Assembly: GCA_023245415.1 (NCBI GenBank) | Contig: JAHFKJ010000001.1 | Coordinates: 96,902 to 129,956 of the forward strand | Length of the DNA: 33,055 nt | Source of the DNA: Candidatus Gottesmanbacteria bacterium | GTDB lineage: Bacteria > Patescibacteriota > Microgenomatia > UBA10105 | Reading direction: 5' to 3' | Shown here: in pieces, positions 9,806 to 18,761 of the stretch | Position numbering within the stretch: position 1 is the stretch's first letter | How the letters are laid out: each line of letters starts with the position of its first letter | Made by a program: the position numbers and the translations under genes | The notes under the pieces: generated by a model | Seen by the model: the letters and a program-made list of their open reading frames with translations, nothing else | Database searches by the model: none | What the model was told of the DNA's origin: nothing

Positions 9806-9814
9806 AAGATTATC

Positions 9815-11002
9815 ATGAAAATTCTCATGTTGACGCCATATCTGCCTTTTCCGCTGCTTTCGGGTGGACAAATCAGATCTTACAATTTACTCAAAAATTT
9901 ATCTCAAAAACACTATATAACGCTGGTATCTCTTATTAAACATGAGTCAGATAAACAGTACATTCAAAATATTTCACCTTTTTGCAAAAAAGTCATAGTC
10001 AGTAAGCGTCCGGAAAAGCCTTGGACATTAAAGAATATTTTAAAAACTGGCTTAGGTGTACATCCGTTTCTCGTTGTTAGAAATTTTTCTTCAGAAGCAA
10101 AGCAAGCGGTGATCAATGAGTTAAACCAGGAACAATTTGATCTCATACATGCTGAAACTTTTTATGTGATGCCGCACATTCCTAAAACTCTAGTACCGAT
10201 TCTGTTGGTCGAACAAACAATTGAGCATCTGGTTTATCAGCACTTTGTGGATACAATGAAAATGTGGCCACTGCGCGCCTTATTTTCTGTGGACGTATTT
10301 AAAATTCGTTTTTGGGAGGAGTACTATTGGAAACAGGCCAAACGGGTGGTGGCGATGAGTGAACCGGACAAAAAGGTGATGCAGCTGCAGGTGCCAAATT
10401 TGCATGTTTCTATAGTACCGAATGGAGTCGATGATGAATTTTTTCAGTTTGAAAAAAAATCTATTAGCCGATCCCCCAAAGTTCTATTTGTAGGCAACTT
10501 TAAATGGCTGCAGAATCGGGAAGCGGTTAAAAAATTGGTTAAGGAAATTTGGCCTAAAATTGCCAAACAATTACCTCAAGCGCATTTATGGATTGTGGGT
10601 AAATATCCAACACCAGAAATAGAGGCATACAAAAGCGATAGAATTAATATTTCAGCCAACGTCGCAGATATTCGCGAGGCTTATGAGAATTCTGATGCAC
10701 TGCTTGCACCTATATACGGACCGGGGGGGACTCGGTATAAGATTTTAGAAGCTATGGCTTGCGGAATACCTGTCGTAACAACTCCATATGGAATAGAAGG
10801 ACTGGGTGTCACGAGCGGTCAAGAGGGTTTAATCTATACGGAAAGTGTTGACTTGGCACAGGCAACCGTTCAAGTTCTGACAAACTTAAAACTCTACCAG
10901 CAATTGGCAGTTGAGGCAAATAAATTAGTTCGGCAAACGTATAGTTGGGGTAAAATCGGATTACTCTTAGACCAATTATATGAAGAGGTAGCCCATGAAT
11001 AA
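9815..11002 (+). CDS. GT4 glycosyltransferase, sugar-transferase of the PEP-CTERM/exosortase-like subgroup
   Basis: A protein of 395 aa beginning MKILMLTPYLPFPLLSGGQI, a GT-B N-terminal strand-loop with the GG nucleotide-binding turn. IVPNGVDDEFF (about residues 202-212) and LFVGNFKWLQNREAV mark the start of the C-terminal domain. The donor site is PGGTRYKILEAMACGIPVV, in which the first glutamate of the usual E-x7-E motif is replaced by a GGTR segment. This layout recalls the PEP-CTERM-associated sugar transferases (TIGR03087-like), as a judgement from memory of the family. It starts 9 nt after the fusion gene and its end overlaps the next gene by 8 nt. Confidence 0.82.
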   Translation: MKILMLTPYLPFPLLSGGQIRSYNLLKNLSQKHYITLVSLIKHESDKQYIQNISPFCKKVIVSKRPEKPWTLKNILKTGLGVHPFLVVRNFSSEAKQAVINELNQEQFDLIHAETFYVMPHIPKTLVPILLVEQTIEHLVYQHFVDTMKMWPLRALFSVDVFKIRFWEEYYWKQAKRVVAMSEPDKKVMQLQVPNLHVSIVPNGVDDEFFQFEKKSISRSPKVLFVGNFKWLQNREAVKKLVKEIWPKIAKQLPQAHLWIVGKYPTPEIEAYKSDRINISANVADIREAYENSDALLAPIYGPGGTRYKILEAMACGIPVVTTPYGIEGLGVTSGQEGLIYTESVDLAQATVQVLTNLKLYQQLAVEANKLVRQTYSWGKIGLLLDQLYEEVAHE

Positions 11003-11876
11003 CGATATGGACTTATCAATAATTATTATTTCTTACAATACAAAATCTTTACTGGAAAAATGTTTGACTTCAATATATACAAATTTTCCTGATCTTAAAG
11101 TAAATACGGAAGTAATCGTAGTTGATAACGGTTCAAAAGACGGTAGTTGTGTACTCGTCAGATCTAAATTTTCACAGGTGAGACTTATCGAAAACATAAC
11201 TAATAGAGGATTTGGACAGGCAAATAATCAAGGTATAAACGCAGCCCGGGGGTCTACTATCCTACTCTTGAATTCAGACATTGTCGTATTAGACCAGGCA
11301 ATTGCGAACCTTTACTTATTTTTTAAAATTCAGACACAGGAAATAATTCTGGGTGGTAAACTCTTGAATACCGATCGGACTCCACAACCATCATGCGGTC
11401 CCCAGTATTCGTTACTGATGATAATCATGGCACTTTTTTTCAAAGGGGATTATTGTGGAATTACGAGATATTCTCCCCTAAAAACACGCGAAGTTGATTG
11501 GATAATGGGTGCGTGCATGATGGCTCGCAAAAGTACTTTTCAAAAAATAGCATTTGATGAAAGCATTTTTATGTATATGGAAGAGATAGATTTACAATAT
11601 CGGGCAAAGAAAAGAGGTGTAAAAATTTATTTTTATCCAAGAGCTCAATTTCTACATCAAGGTGCCGGCAGCAGTCATGGCCGAGCGACGCCGATTCTTA
11701 ATGTGTTTCGAGGTTTTTTGTTTTATTACAAGAAACATTTTGGGACAGGAAAACAATTATTTCTGCGCATCATCTTAGTTTTTAAATCTTTGTCGGCAAT
11801 TCTATTATTTAGTTTTCAAGGCAAAAAATATGATCGGGAAATTTATATTAAAGCACTTAAAATTGCAGTTTCCTAA
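10995..11876 (+). CDS. GT2 family glycosyltransferase (rhamnosyltransferase-like)
   Basis: A protein of 293 aa with a GT-A fold. SIIIISYNTKSLLEKCLTSI opens the nucleotide-binding domain, EVIVVDNGSKDGS is the beta-strand with the uridine-contacting acidic residues, and RGFGQANNQGI and LLLNSDIVV follow. The last of these holds the single D of the variant DxD motif. The likely catalytic base region is YMEEIDLQYR. Members transfer rhamnose, mannose or related sugars with inversion. ATG 10995 overlaps the upstream stop by 8 nt; ATG 11007 (MDLSII) is an alternative start. A hydrophobic C-terminal segment may attach it to the membrane. Confidence 0.87.
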   Translation: MNNDMDLSIIIISYNTKSLLEKCLTSIYTNFPDLKVNTEVIVVDNGSKDGSCVLVRSKFSQVRLIENITNRGFGQANNQGINAARGSTILLLNSDIVVLDQAIANLYLFFKIQTQEIILGGKLLNTDRTPQPSCGPQYSLLMIIMALFFKGDYCGITRYSPLKTREVDWIMGACMMARKSTFQKIAFDESIFMYMEEIDLQYRAKKRGVKIYFYPRAQFLHQGAGSSHGRATPILNVFRGFLFYYKKHFGTGKQLFLRIILVFKSLSAILLFSFQGKKYDREIYIKALKIAVS

Positions 11877-11881
11877 GCCAT

Positions 11882-12781
11882 ATGCAGCTTTCAATTATCA
11901 TCGTTAGTTTTAATACACGAGAACTTCTCAAGCAGTGTTTAGAATCACTGTCTAATAATTATGGTCAAGAAATAAAAAATCAACAGTTTGAAGTAATTGT
12001 AGTTGATAATGCTTCTAGAGATGAAAGTGTTAGTTTCCTTAAAAAAAACTTTCCCTATATAAAAACTTTTGTAAATGAAAAAAATGAAGGCTTTGCAAAG
12101 GCAAGTAATATCGGTGTTCGCTTATCGTGCGGTCAATATATATTACTGTTGAATCCTGATACGGTTATTCCGAATTTAACTTTGACGACTCTTATTGATT
12201 ACTTAAATAAAAATGCACACGTAGGTATAGTAACGTGTAAAGTCGTTCTCCAGAACGGAAAGCTGGATGATGCTTGTCATCGGGGATTCCCAACACCTCT
12301 TCGAGCCCTATTTCATTTTACGGGATTGGCTAGTCTTTTTCCGCACAGCCATTTTTTTAATGGATATCATTTGGGATATAAAAGTATGAATAAAGTACAT
12401 GAAATTGAAGCGTGTGTCGGTGCCTTCCTAATGATTAAAAAAACAGTTGGAGATGAGATTGGGTGGTTGGATGAAGATTATTTTTGGTATGGTGAAGATC
12501 TTGATTTATGTTTCAGAGTTAAAAAGAAGGGTTATAAAGTCATATTTATCCCTTACGTAAGCATCGTTCATCTTAAAGGCGCGGCAAGCGGGCTTAAAAA
12601 ACATTCTCAGCAACTTACCCACGCTGATAAGCAGACGAGACTGGTTGCAACTAAAGCCCGTTTTGAAGTAATGCGGATTTTTTATCAAAAGCATTATTTG
12701 AATTTATATCCTTCCTGGTTAACGCAGCTGGTACTCTTGGGTATTTCTTTACGCCAAAAATTAGCAGAAATAAGTTTATGA
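11882..12781 (+). CDS. GT2 family glycosyltransferase (rhamnosyltransferase-like)
   Basis: A protein of 299 aa and a second GT2 enzyme that parallels its upstream neighbour: LSIIIVSFNTRELLKQCLES, EVIVVDNASRDES, NEGFAKASNIG, LLLNPDTVIP and WYGEDLDLCFR. The shared motif order suggests duplication and divergence. It starts 5 nt after the preceding stop, and its own stop overlaps the next ATG by 4 nt (12778-12781), so the run 9815-13884 is likely one translationally coupled unit. The enzyme should add a sugar to the lipid-linked repeat in the cytoplasm; the donor is not predictable. Confidence 0.87.
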   Translation: MQLSIIIVSFNTRELLKQCLESLSNNYGQEIKNQQFEVIVVDNASRDESVSFLKKNFPYIKTFVNEKNEGFAKASNIGVRLSCGQYILLLNPDTVIPNLTLTTLIDYLNKNAHVGIVTCKVVLQNGKLDDACHRGFPTPLRALFHFTGLASLFPHSHFFNGYHLGYKSMNKVHEIEACVGAFLMIKKTVGDEIGWLDEDYFWYGEDLDLCFRVKKKGYKVIFIPYVSIVHLKGAASGLKKHSQQLTHADKQTRLVATKARFEVMRIFYQKHYLNLYPSWLTQLVLLGISLRQKLAEISL

Positions 12782-13884
12782 AAATTGGAATTGATGCACG
12801 TTTAATGCATGAAACGGGTGTCGGACGTTATATCAGAGCGTTAATTTCTAATTTGTCTGAGATAGACCGCGTGCATGAGTTTATAGTGTTTATCAGGTCA
12901 CTTAATGACTTACCGGTACTTACTGATAACTGGCAAGCAGTTTTGGTTGATATTCAATGGCATACACTTCAAGAACAGCTCGAAATGCCCAAAATATACG
13001 ATCAGGCCAAACTTGATTTACTGCATATTCCTTACTTTTCCGTCCCGATTTTTACTCATACGCCATTTATCGTGACTATTCATGATCTGACGATTTCTCA
13101 CTTTTCAACGGGTAAAGCGACCACTTTACCGTTACCTCTCTATTTGTTGAAGCGATTGGGATACGCGTGGGTGTTAAAAAATGCCGTGACAAATTCAAAA
13201 GCAGTCATTACCGTTTCAAATACCGTACGGGAACAGTTGATTGAAGATTATCGATTAGATCCAAAAAAAATATTTGTAACTCATGAATCGGGTGAGATAG
13301 AAACTACACAGGTTAAATCCGGTGCAAGCGAGATTAAAAATAATTATATACTGTACGTTGGGAATGCACATCCGCATAAAAATTTGGAAATATTAATTGA
13401 CGCTTTTTCAAGAATCGCAGAAAATTTTCCTAATTTAAAATTAGTATTGATCGGAAAAATTGATTATTTTTACAAAAGATTGCAGCATTATGTTCCTGAA
13501 TCAATAGCAAAACGTGTATTGTTCCCGGGTGAAATTTCAAACAGCGAAATATCAAGCTGGTATAAACATTCTCGAATTTTTGTTTTTCCATCGAAAGCGG
13601 AAGGATTTGGGATTCCCGGGCTTGAAGCTATGACTTTGCAATGTCCAGTGATAGCTTCGGACATCGGGGTATTTCACGAAATTTATGGTTTGGCAGCCCT
13701 TTATTTTAATCCTCAAGATCACATTGACTTAAGTCAGAAAATTCAAAAACTTCTTACAGATGATGTTTTGTGTCGTTTGCTTATTACCAAAGGTCGAGAA
13801 CAAGCCCAAAAATTTTCCTGGGCTCAAATGTCTAAAGAAACTCTTGCTATCTATGAAAGTTGCCTTAGTTTACGATCACGTTAA
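12778..13884 (+). CDS. GT4 glycosyltransferase
   Basis: A protein of 368 aa beginning MKIGIDARLMHETGVGRYI, a common start for mannosyltransferase-like GT4 enzymes. IVTIHDLTISHF (about residues 98-109) and ILYVGNAHPHKNLEILIDAF mark the two halves of the GT-B fold. KAEGFGIPGLEAM carries the E-x7-E donor-site glutamates. The ATG overlaps the previous stop by 4 nt. The 3' end overlaps the following gene by 32 nt. The manC gene downstream makes GDP-mannose a reasonable donor candidate, but this rests on context only. Confidence 0.85.
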   Translation: MKIGIDARLMHETGVGRYIRALISNLSEIDRVHEFIVFIRSLNDLPVLTDNWQAVLVDIQWHTLQEQLEMPKIYDQAKLDLLHIPYFSVPIFTHTPFIVTIHDLTISHFSTGKATTLPLPLYLLKRLGYAWVLKNAVTNSKAVITVSNTVREQLIEDYRLDPKKIFVTHESGEIETTQVKSGASEIKNNYILYVGNAHPHKNLEILIDAFSRIAENFPNLKLVLIGKIDYFYKRLQHYVPESIAKRVLFPGEISNSEISSWYKHSRIFVFPSKAEGFGIPGLEAMTLQCPVIASDIGVFHEIYGLAALYFNPQDHIDLSQKIQKLLTDDVLCRLLITKGREQAQKFSWAQMSKETLAIYESCLSLRSR

Positions 13885-14947
13885 TCGAATTGGCGGGGCT
13901 GAACGAATACTACAATCTCTGCATGAGTTATACCCTGACGCACCCTTGTATTCCTGTGTCTACGATCAAGGAGGAGCGCCATGGGCGGCTGAATATACAG
14001 TACACACCTCTTTTCTACAAAAAATTCCGTTGGCCAAAAAATATCATGAGTTCTTCCCAGGTTTATCATTACTTGCTATGGAATCATTTGATTTCTCTGA
14101 TTTTGATGTAGTAATTTCAGTTACATCCTGTGAAGGTAAAGCGATCATTACTGCTCCCCAAACGCTGCATATTTGCTACTGTTTGACGCCGACGCGTTAC
14201 TTATGGAGTCATTATAGGGATTATTTTAATCAATACATATTAAAATGGTTGTCAATGCCGATGATCTCCATGCTTCGGATATGGGACATGTATGCGTCTT
14301 GGCGTCCAGATAAATTTGTGGCAATTTCCGATACAGTCGCCCAAAGAATAAATAAATACTATCAAAAATCAGCCACAATTATTTTTCCTCCGGTAGACAC
14401 AGGAAAATTTATTCCTGGTAATAAAAGACAAGACTATTATTTAATTGTTTCTCGGTTGGTAAAATACAAACATATTGAGCTGGCAATAAATGCCTGTAAT
14501 AAATTGAAGCGTTCATTAAAAATTGTGGGTGATGGTCCACAAAAAAAATATCTGCAGAAACTTTCAGGCGCTACAATCGAATTTGCGGGAAACTTAACAG
14601 ACGAAAATTTAGTAAAGTGTTTTCAAGAATGTCGAGCGCTCATTTTTCCCCAAAATGAAGATTTTGGGATTTCTCAGGTTGAAGCTCTAGCTTGTGGATG
14701 TCCGGTAATTGCATTTAAGCGAGGGGCTGCTCTTGAAGTTCAGGTAGAAGGGATAACGGGTGAATTTTTTATAAATCAAACAACTGACAGTTTGATTGAA
14801 GCTCTTCTAAAATTTGAAGAAAAATCATACGATGAAAATAGATTGCGCCAAAGATCTGAAAAATTTGCTAAAATAAAGTTTTTACAAGATTTCGAGAACT
14901 TAGTAAAGGAGGAATGGTCCCGAAGGAATCGGGGTCAACACTTATGA
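13853..14947 (+). CDS. GT4 glycosyltransferase
   Basis: A protein of 364 aa. The start chosen is the ATG at 13853 (MKVALVYDHVNRIGGAERIL), since the homologous GT-B N-terminus begins there; an open frame reaching back to 13760 only reads through the previous gene. VYDHVNRIGGAERIL is the GG-containing N-terminal loop typical of WcaI/MtfB-like mannosyltransferases. LTPTRYLW, YYLIVSRLVKYKH and the donor site NEDFGISQVEALACGCPVI follow. The donor-site glutamates E and E are both present. The 32-nt overlap with the preceding gene and the ATGA overlap with manC (14944-14947) indicate coupled translation. Confidence 0.85.
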   Translation: MKVALVYDHVNRIGGAERILQSLHELYPDAPLYSCVYDQGGAPWAAEYTVHTSFLQKIPLAKKYHEFFPGLSLLAMESFDFSDFDVVISVTSCEGKAIITAPQTLHICYCLTPTRYLWSHYRDYFNQYILKWLSMPMISMLRIWDMYASWRPDKFVAISDTVAQRINKYYQKSATIIFPPVDTGKFIPGNKRQDYYLIVSRLVKYKHIELAINACNKLKRSLKIVGDGPQKKYLQKLSGATIEFAGNLTDENLVKCFQECRALIFPQNEDFGISQVEALACGCPVIAFKRGAALEVQVEGITGEFFINQTTDSLIEALLKFEEKSYDENRLRQRSEKFAKIKFLQDFENLVKEEWSRRNRGQHL

Positions 14948-16026
14948 AAGCTATTATATTTGCAGGAGGAGTCGGGACGAGACTATGGCCGTTGTCGCGT
15001 AAAAAATCTCCGAAACAATTCGAAAAAATAGTCGGGAACAAATCTACTTTACAGTTGTCTGCGCACCGGCTTTTACCAGATTTTTCCTGGAAAGATATAT
15101 ATGTTTCTACCGGGAAAACCTATGTAAAAACCGTCCAAGAACAACTACCGGTAATTCCACCACGGAATGTGATCGGTGAGCCAGATATGCGGGATGTAGG
15201 TCCAGCTGTGGGACTTATTACATCATTATTAGTTACGGAAAGTCCCATGGAGCCCATGGTCATATTATGGAGCGATCATTTAGTGAAAAATGAGAGTCTA
15301 TTCCGGAAAATTCTTAAGGCAGCCAATGACGAAGTTGCTACAAATCCTGACCGAATAATTTTCGTGTCACAAAAACCACGGTTCGCGAGTGAAAATTTAG
15401 GTTGGATTGAATATGGCAAGGAACGTGCGAAACGCGCGGATATTCCTTTTTACGGATTTGTTGATTTTCAATATCGACCTGACGTTGGTACGGCCAAACG
15501 CTATTTTGAGAGCGGGCATCATGCGTGGAATTTGGGTTATTTTGTAACCACGCCCCAATTTTTATGGAAGCAGTATGCCCGTTTTGCGCCTAACCTTTAT
15601 AGCAGTTTGAAACAAATTCAAAGTGCATGGAAAACCGGTACATTTGATGCTGTTCTCCAAGAAGTTTATCCCAAACTTGAAAAAATTCATTTTGACAACG
15701 CTATACTTGAAAAATTGAACCCATCACAAGCTCTGGTCATTTCAGAAAATATAGGTTGGAGTGATATAGGAGCCTGGGAGGCACTTAAAGAAGCACTCCA
15801 GGAAACAGACGGCAAGAATGTAACCCAAGGTAAAGTTCTGCTTACTGATACGTCCGACTCTCTTATTTATAACTACACCAATCAAATGGCAGTAACCATT
15901 GATTTGGAAGGATTTCTAGTTGTCAATACAGGTGATGTATTGTTGGTATGTCGAAAATCTTCAGTCGGAAAAATTAAAAAACTGGTTGAAAGTATGCAAG
16001 GAACTGAAAATGAGTATTTAACCTAA
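14944..16026 (+). CDS. manC: Mannose-1-phosphate guanylyltransferase (GDP-mannose pyrophosphorylase)
   Basis: A protein of 360 aa starting MKAIIFAGGVGTRLWPLSR, the GGxGTRLWPLSR nucleotidyltransferase signature; KSPKQF follows as expected. Later motifs are IGEPDMRDVGPAVGL (the family usually has EPxxRNTAPA), LWSDHLV, and AWNLGYF. It forms GDP-mannose from mannose-1-phosphate and GTP in the cytoplasm, feeding the GT4 transferases upstream. It has only the guanylyltransferase part and lacks a fused phosphomannose isomerase domain, so it is the short type. An ATG at 14914 sits 1 nt after AAAGGAGGA and would add ten residues; 14944 is preferred because the conserved fold starts there and it gives an ATGA overlap with the previous gene. 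Confidence 0.9.
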   Translation: MKAIIFAGGVGTRLWPLSRKKSPKQFEKIVGNKSTLQLSAHRLLPDFSWKDIYVSTGKTYVKTVQEQLPVIPPRNVIGEPDMRDVGPAVGLITSLLVTESPMEPMVILWSDHLVKNESLFRKILKAANDEVATNPDRIIFVSQKPRFASENLGWIEYGKERAKRADIPFYGFVDFQYRPDVGTAKRYFESGHHAWNLGYFVTTPQFLWKQYARFAPNLYSSLKQIQSAWKTGTFDAVLQEVYPKLEKIHFDNAILEKLNPSQALVISENIGWSDIGAWEALKEALQETDGKNVTQGKVLLTDTSDSLIYNYTNQMAVTIDLEGFLVVNTGDVLLVCRKSSVGKIKKLVESMQGTENEYLT

Positions 16027-16065
16027 ATAAAGCAGATTATAGATTAAAGACGAGGTAAGAACTAT

Positions 16066-16701
16066 ATGTATTACGTTACTAAACGTTGTATTGATTTGGT
16101 AGGTTCATTGGTTTTGTGTATCGCATTTTCTCCATTTGCAGTGATTACCGCTGTAGCGATAGTGTTGGACTCTTCAGGTCCGGTACTGGCTGATACTCCG
16201 GAACGCGTGGGTAAACATGGCAAATTGTTTAAACTGTACAAATTTAGATCCATGATTATAAACGCACATGAAATTTTACGTAAAAATCCAAAATTTAAGC
16301 ATTTGTATGAAAAATATAAAAAGAATAGCTACAAATTGTACGAAGATCCGCGGGTGACTTCTGTCGGCAAGTTTATTCGAAAACATTCTATCGATGAGTT
16401 ACCCCAACTTCTGAATGTATTGAAAGGGGAAATGAGTTTAGTAGGTCCGCGTCCTTATTATCCGGATGAATTAGAAGCACAACAAAAAAAATATCCGCAC
16501 ACACGGGAACTTGTAGAGATCGTTCTTTCCGCCAAACCTGGAATTACAGGTGATTGGCAGGTGTCGGGAAGAAGTGAAGTAAATTTTGATAAGCGTATCA
16601 AAATCGATGCCGGGTATGTGAAACGTAAATCTATCTGGAGAGATTTTGTGATATTATTAAAAAGTCCACTTGCTATGATTACTGGTAAAGGTGCTGTATA
16701 G
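16066..16701 (+). CDS. Initiating sugar-1-phosphate transferase (polyprenyl glycosylphosphotransferase, small WbaP/EpsL type)
   Basis: A protein of 211 aa. One N-terminal reentrant/membrane helix (residues about 8-33) is followed by the catalytic domain. FKLYKFRSM, IRKHSIDELPQLLNVLKGEMSLVGPRPY and KPGITGDWQVSGR are signatures of the bacterial sugar transferase family (PF02397); the DE pair in SIDELPQ holds the catalytic Asp-Glu. It moves a sugar-1-phosphate from a nucleotide sugar to undecaprenyl phosphate, the first step of the pathway. A GAGG ribosome binding site lies 10 nt before the ATG. It lacks the multispanning N-terminal half found in WbaP/WcaJ. The priming gene is placed last in the cluster, after manC. 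Confidence 0.93.
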   Translation: MYYVTKRCIDLVGSLVLCIAFSPFAVITAVAIVLDSSGPVLADTPERVGKHGKLFKLYKFRSMIINAHEILRKNPKFKHLYEKYKKNSYKLYEDPRVTSVGKFIRKHSIDELPQLLNVLKGEMSLVGPRPYYPDELEAQQKKYPHTRELVEIVLSAKPGITGDWQVSGRSEVNFDKRIKIDAGYVKRKSIWRDFVILLKSPLAMITGKGAV

Positions 16702-16712
16702 TATAAGTATAT

Positions 16713-18761
16713 ATGAGAAAACTTATCAAACATTTATTTAAAAAACATCGTCCTGAAAACAGGGGAGCACCGATTGAAACAATTCAAAAGAAAGCCGATA
16801 CTCTTGGTGAAGACGCTTCTTTTGCCAAAATTTCCGTGACCGAGCCTCCTAAAGTAAAAAAACGCGGCGGTAAATTGAAATGGGTGCTTCCAATGTTGTT
16901 TCTGGTTGTTGTAGTTCTGAGTGGAGCAGTCGTAGTTTGGGGAGTATTGCCGGTAAAAGCTACTTATAAACAAGCACAAATCTTAGTTGTTTCAGTCAAA
17001 GAACTTACTCAAACTCTAAAAAACCAGGATCTCGAAGGCGCTAAAGCTAAACTTCCTGAAGTTCGGAAAAAAGTCAAAAATGTCAGAACCTCATGGGAAA
17101 ATGCGTTTTTAATTAAAAACATGCCCTATTTAAGCGTGTATTACCTGGATGGTTTACACGCACTCAACGCAGCCGAGTATGGATTGGATAGTTTGGATAT
17201 CGCAATATCTACAATTGAGCCTTATTCAGACCTTTTAGGCCTTAAAGGCAAGTCAACATTTGTTTCCGGATCAGCCGATGACCGGATACAACTTGCAGTA
17301 AAAACTTTGGATAAAGTGACGCCAAAAATTTCCGAAATAGGTACAAAAATCGAAAAATTAAAAATTGAAATTGATGCGATTGATCCAAGTCGCTACCCTG
17401 AAGCCTTAAACGGGCAACCGATAAGAGCCAGACTAGTCGAGGGGAAAAATTTACTACACGAAACAGCTGGTTTATTTTTAGATGCTCAACCTCTTCTTGA
17501 AGTTTTGCCGCAACTTTTGGGAGAACCTAAACAAAAACGATATTTGGTACTATTTCAAAATGACAAGGAACTTCGTCCTACAGGTGGATTTATCACCGCT
17601 TATGCGATATTCAAAATTGAGCATGGTAAAATCAGCGTCGAAAAATCCGACGATATTTATGAACTTGATGATCAGATAAAGGTGAAAAAACAAGCCTGGG
17701 ATGAAATTCTTACCTTTCACAAAGGCGTCTATTATTCATACACAAGAGATAGTAATTTATCGCCTGATTTCAAGGTATCGGTCGAAGATTATTTTGAAAA
17801 AGTTTATCCAAATAAATTTGATTTTGACGGTGTGATTGCCGTTGATACGCATGTTTTGGTCGAATCGATCAAAATTTTGGGTACATTTGTGGTTAAAGGC
17901 AGAACCTTTAGCGCTGAAACTGATAAACGCTGCAATTGTCCCAAAGTCATTTACGAACTTGAAGATTATTCCACCCGGCCAGTTGCCTATGTGCGTGAAG
18001 ATCGCAAAGATGTCTTAGGTGAACTCTTGAAGCAAATTATGACTAAGGCACTGGGTGTGTCACCATCGCAATATTGGGGCAAATTATTTCAAATGGGAAT
18101 AGCAGAAATCAACCAAAAACATGTACTGGCTTATATGGTTGATGAAAATTCCCAAAAAGGGATTGAATCGCTAAATATGGGCAGCCGAATTGCTGATGGC
18201 AGTAAAATTCTAGGATATAAAGATAGTCAGAATTGGGATTACTTACATATTAATGATGCCAACATGGCTGGAGCCAAGTCAAACTTGTTTGTAGAAAACT
18301 ATGTCAAACAGGAGTATCAAAGCTCTGCAGATGGGTCAATTGTCAAAACTATTACAATTGATTACAAAAATCCCGCCCCGCCATCGGACTGTAATTTGGA
18401 ATCAGGTGGATTGTGCTTAAATGGATTATTGCGCAACTGGGTGCGAATATACGTTCCCAAGGGTTCAACCCTTATTGAAAGTAAAGGCAGTCAGTCTCCG
18501 AAAGACGACAGCGCACAGAATCTTAAAGTTTATGAAAGTTTAGGTAAGACTGTATTTGAAGGATTTTTAACGGTAAGACCTTTAGGGTCAGCACAGTTGA
18601 TATTGAAGTATAAATTGCCGTTTAAAAAAGATGGGAAATTTATGTTTCTTATGCAAAAGCAGTCCGGTACTGTCGGTCATGAATACACCATTTTGGTAAA
18701 TGGTAAACAAAAAGAAAAATTTGCACTTACCACTGACAAAGTAATCGAACTGCCGTTGTGA
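16713..18761 (+). CDS. DUF4012 membrane-anchored extracytoplasmic protein
   Basis: A protein of 682 aa. A basic cytoplasmic N-terminus of about 50 residues (KKRGGKLKW before the membrane) precedes one transmembrane helix at about residues 57-79; the rest should lie outside the membrane. The DUF4012 signature is seen as LVLFQNDKELRPTGGFITAY (about 280-299). Before it lies an alpha-helical region with heptad-like spacing (about 80-250). The biochemical function of DUF4012 is unknown. The family is common in CPR and Actinobacteria, often beside polysaccharide genes, as here, where it follows the priming transferase by 11 nt. Its GTGA overlap with recO couples the two. A role in handling or anchoring surface glycan is an inference from position only. 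Confidence 0.85.
   Translation: MRKLIKHLFKKHRPENRGAPIETIQKKADTLGEDASFAKISVTEPPKVKKRGGKLKWVLPMLFLVVVVLSGAVVVWGVLPVKATYKQAQILVVSVKELTQTLKNQDLEGAKAKLPEVRKKVKNVRTSWENAFLIKNMPYLSVYYLDGLHALNAAEYGLDSLDIAISTIEPYSDLLGLKGKSTFVSGSADDRIQLAVKTLDKVTPKISEIGTKIEKLKIEIDAIDPSRYPEALNGQPIRARLVEGKNLLHETAGLFLDAQPLLEVLPQLLGEPKQKRYLVLFQNDKELRPTGGFITAYAIFKIEHGKISVEKSDDIYELDDQIKVKKQAWDEILTFHKGVYYSYTRDSNLSPDFKVSVEDYFEKVYPNKFDFDGVIAVDTHVLVESIKILGTFVVKGRTFSAETDKRCNCPKVIYELEDYSTRPVAYVREDRKDVLGELLKQIMTKALGVSPSQYWGKLFQMGIAEINQKHVLAYMVDENSQKGIESLNMGSRIADGSKILGYKDSQNWDYLHINDANMAGAKSNLFVENYVKQEYQSSADGSIVKTITIDYKNPAPPSDCNLESGGLCLNGLLRNWVRIYVPKGSTLIESKGSQSPKDDSAQNLKVYESLGKTVFEGFLTVRPLGSAQLILKYKLPFKKDGKFMFLMQKQSGTVGHEYTILVNGKQKEKFALTTDKVIELPL

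Noticed and set aside
14914-14943. Upstream ATG of manC immediately behind AAAGGAGGA
   Set aside because: Only 1 nt separates the ribosome binding site and this ATG, and the added ten residues are not part of the nucleotidyltransferase fold; ATG 14944 gives the conserved start and an ATGA overlap.
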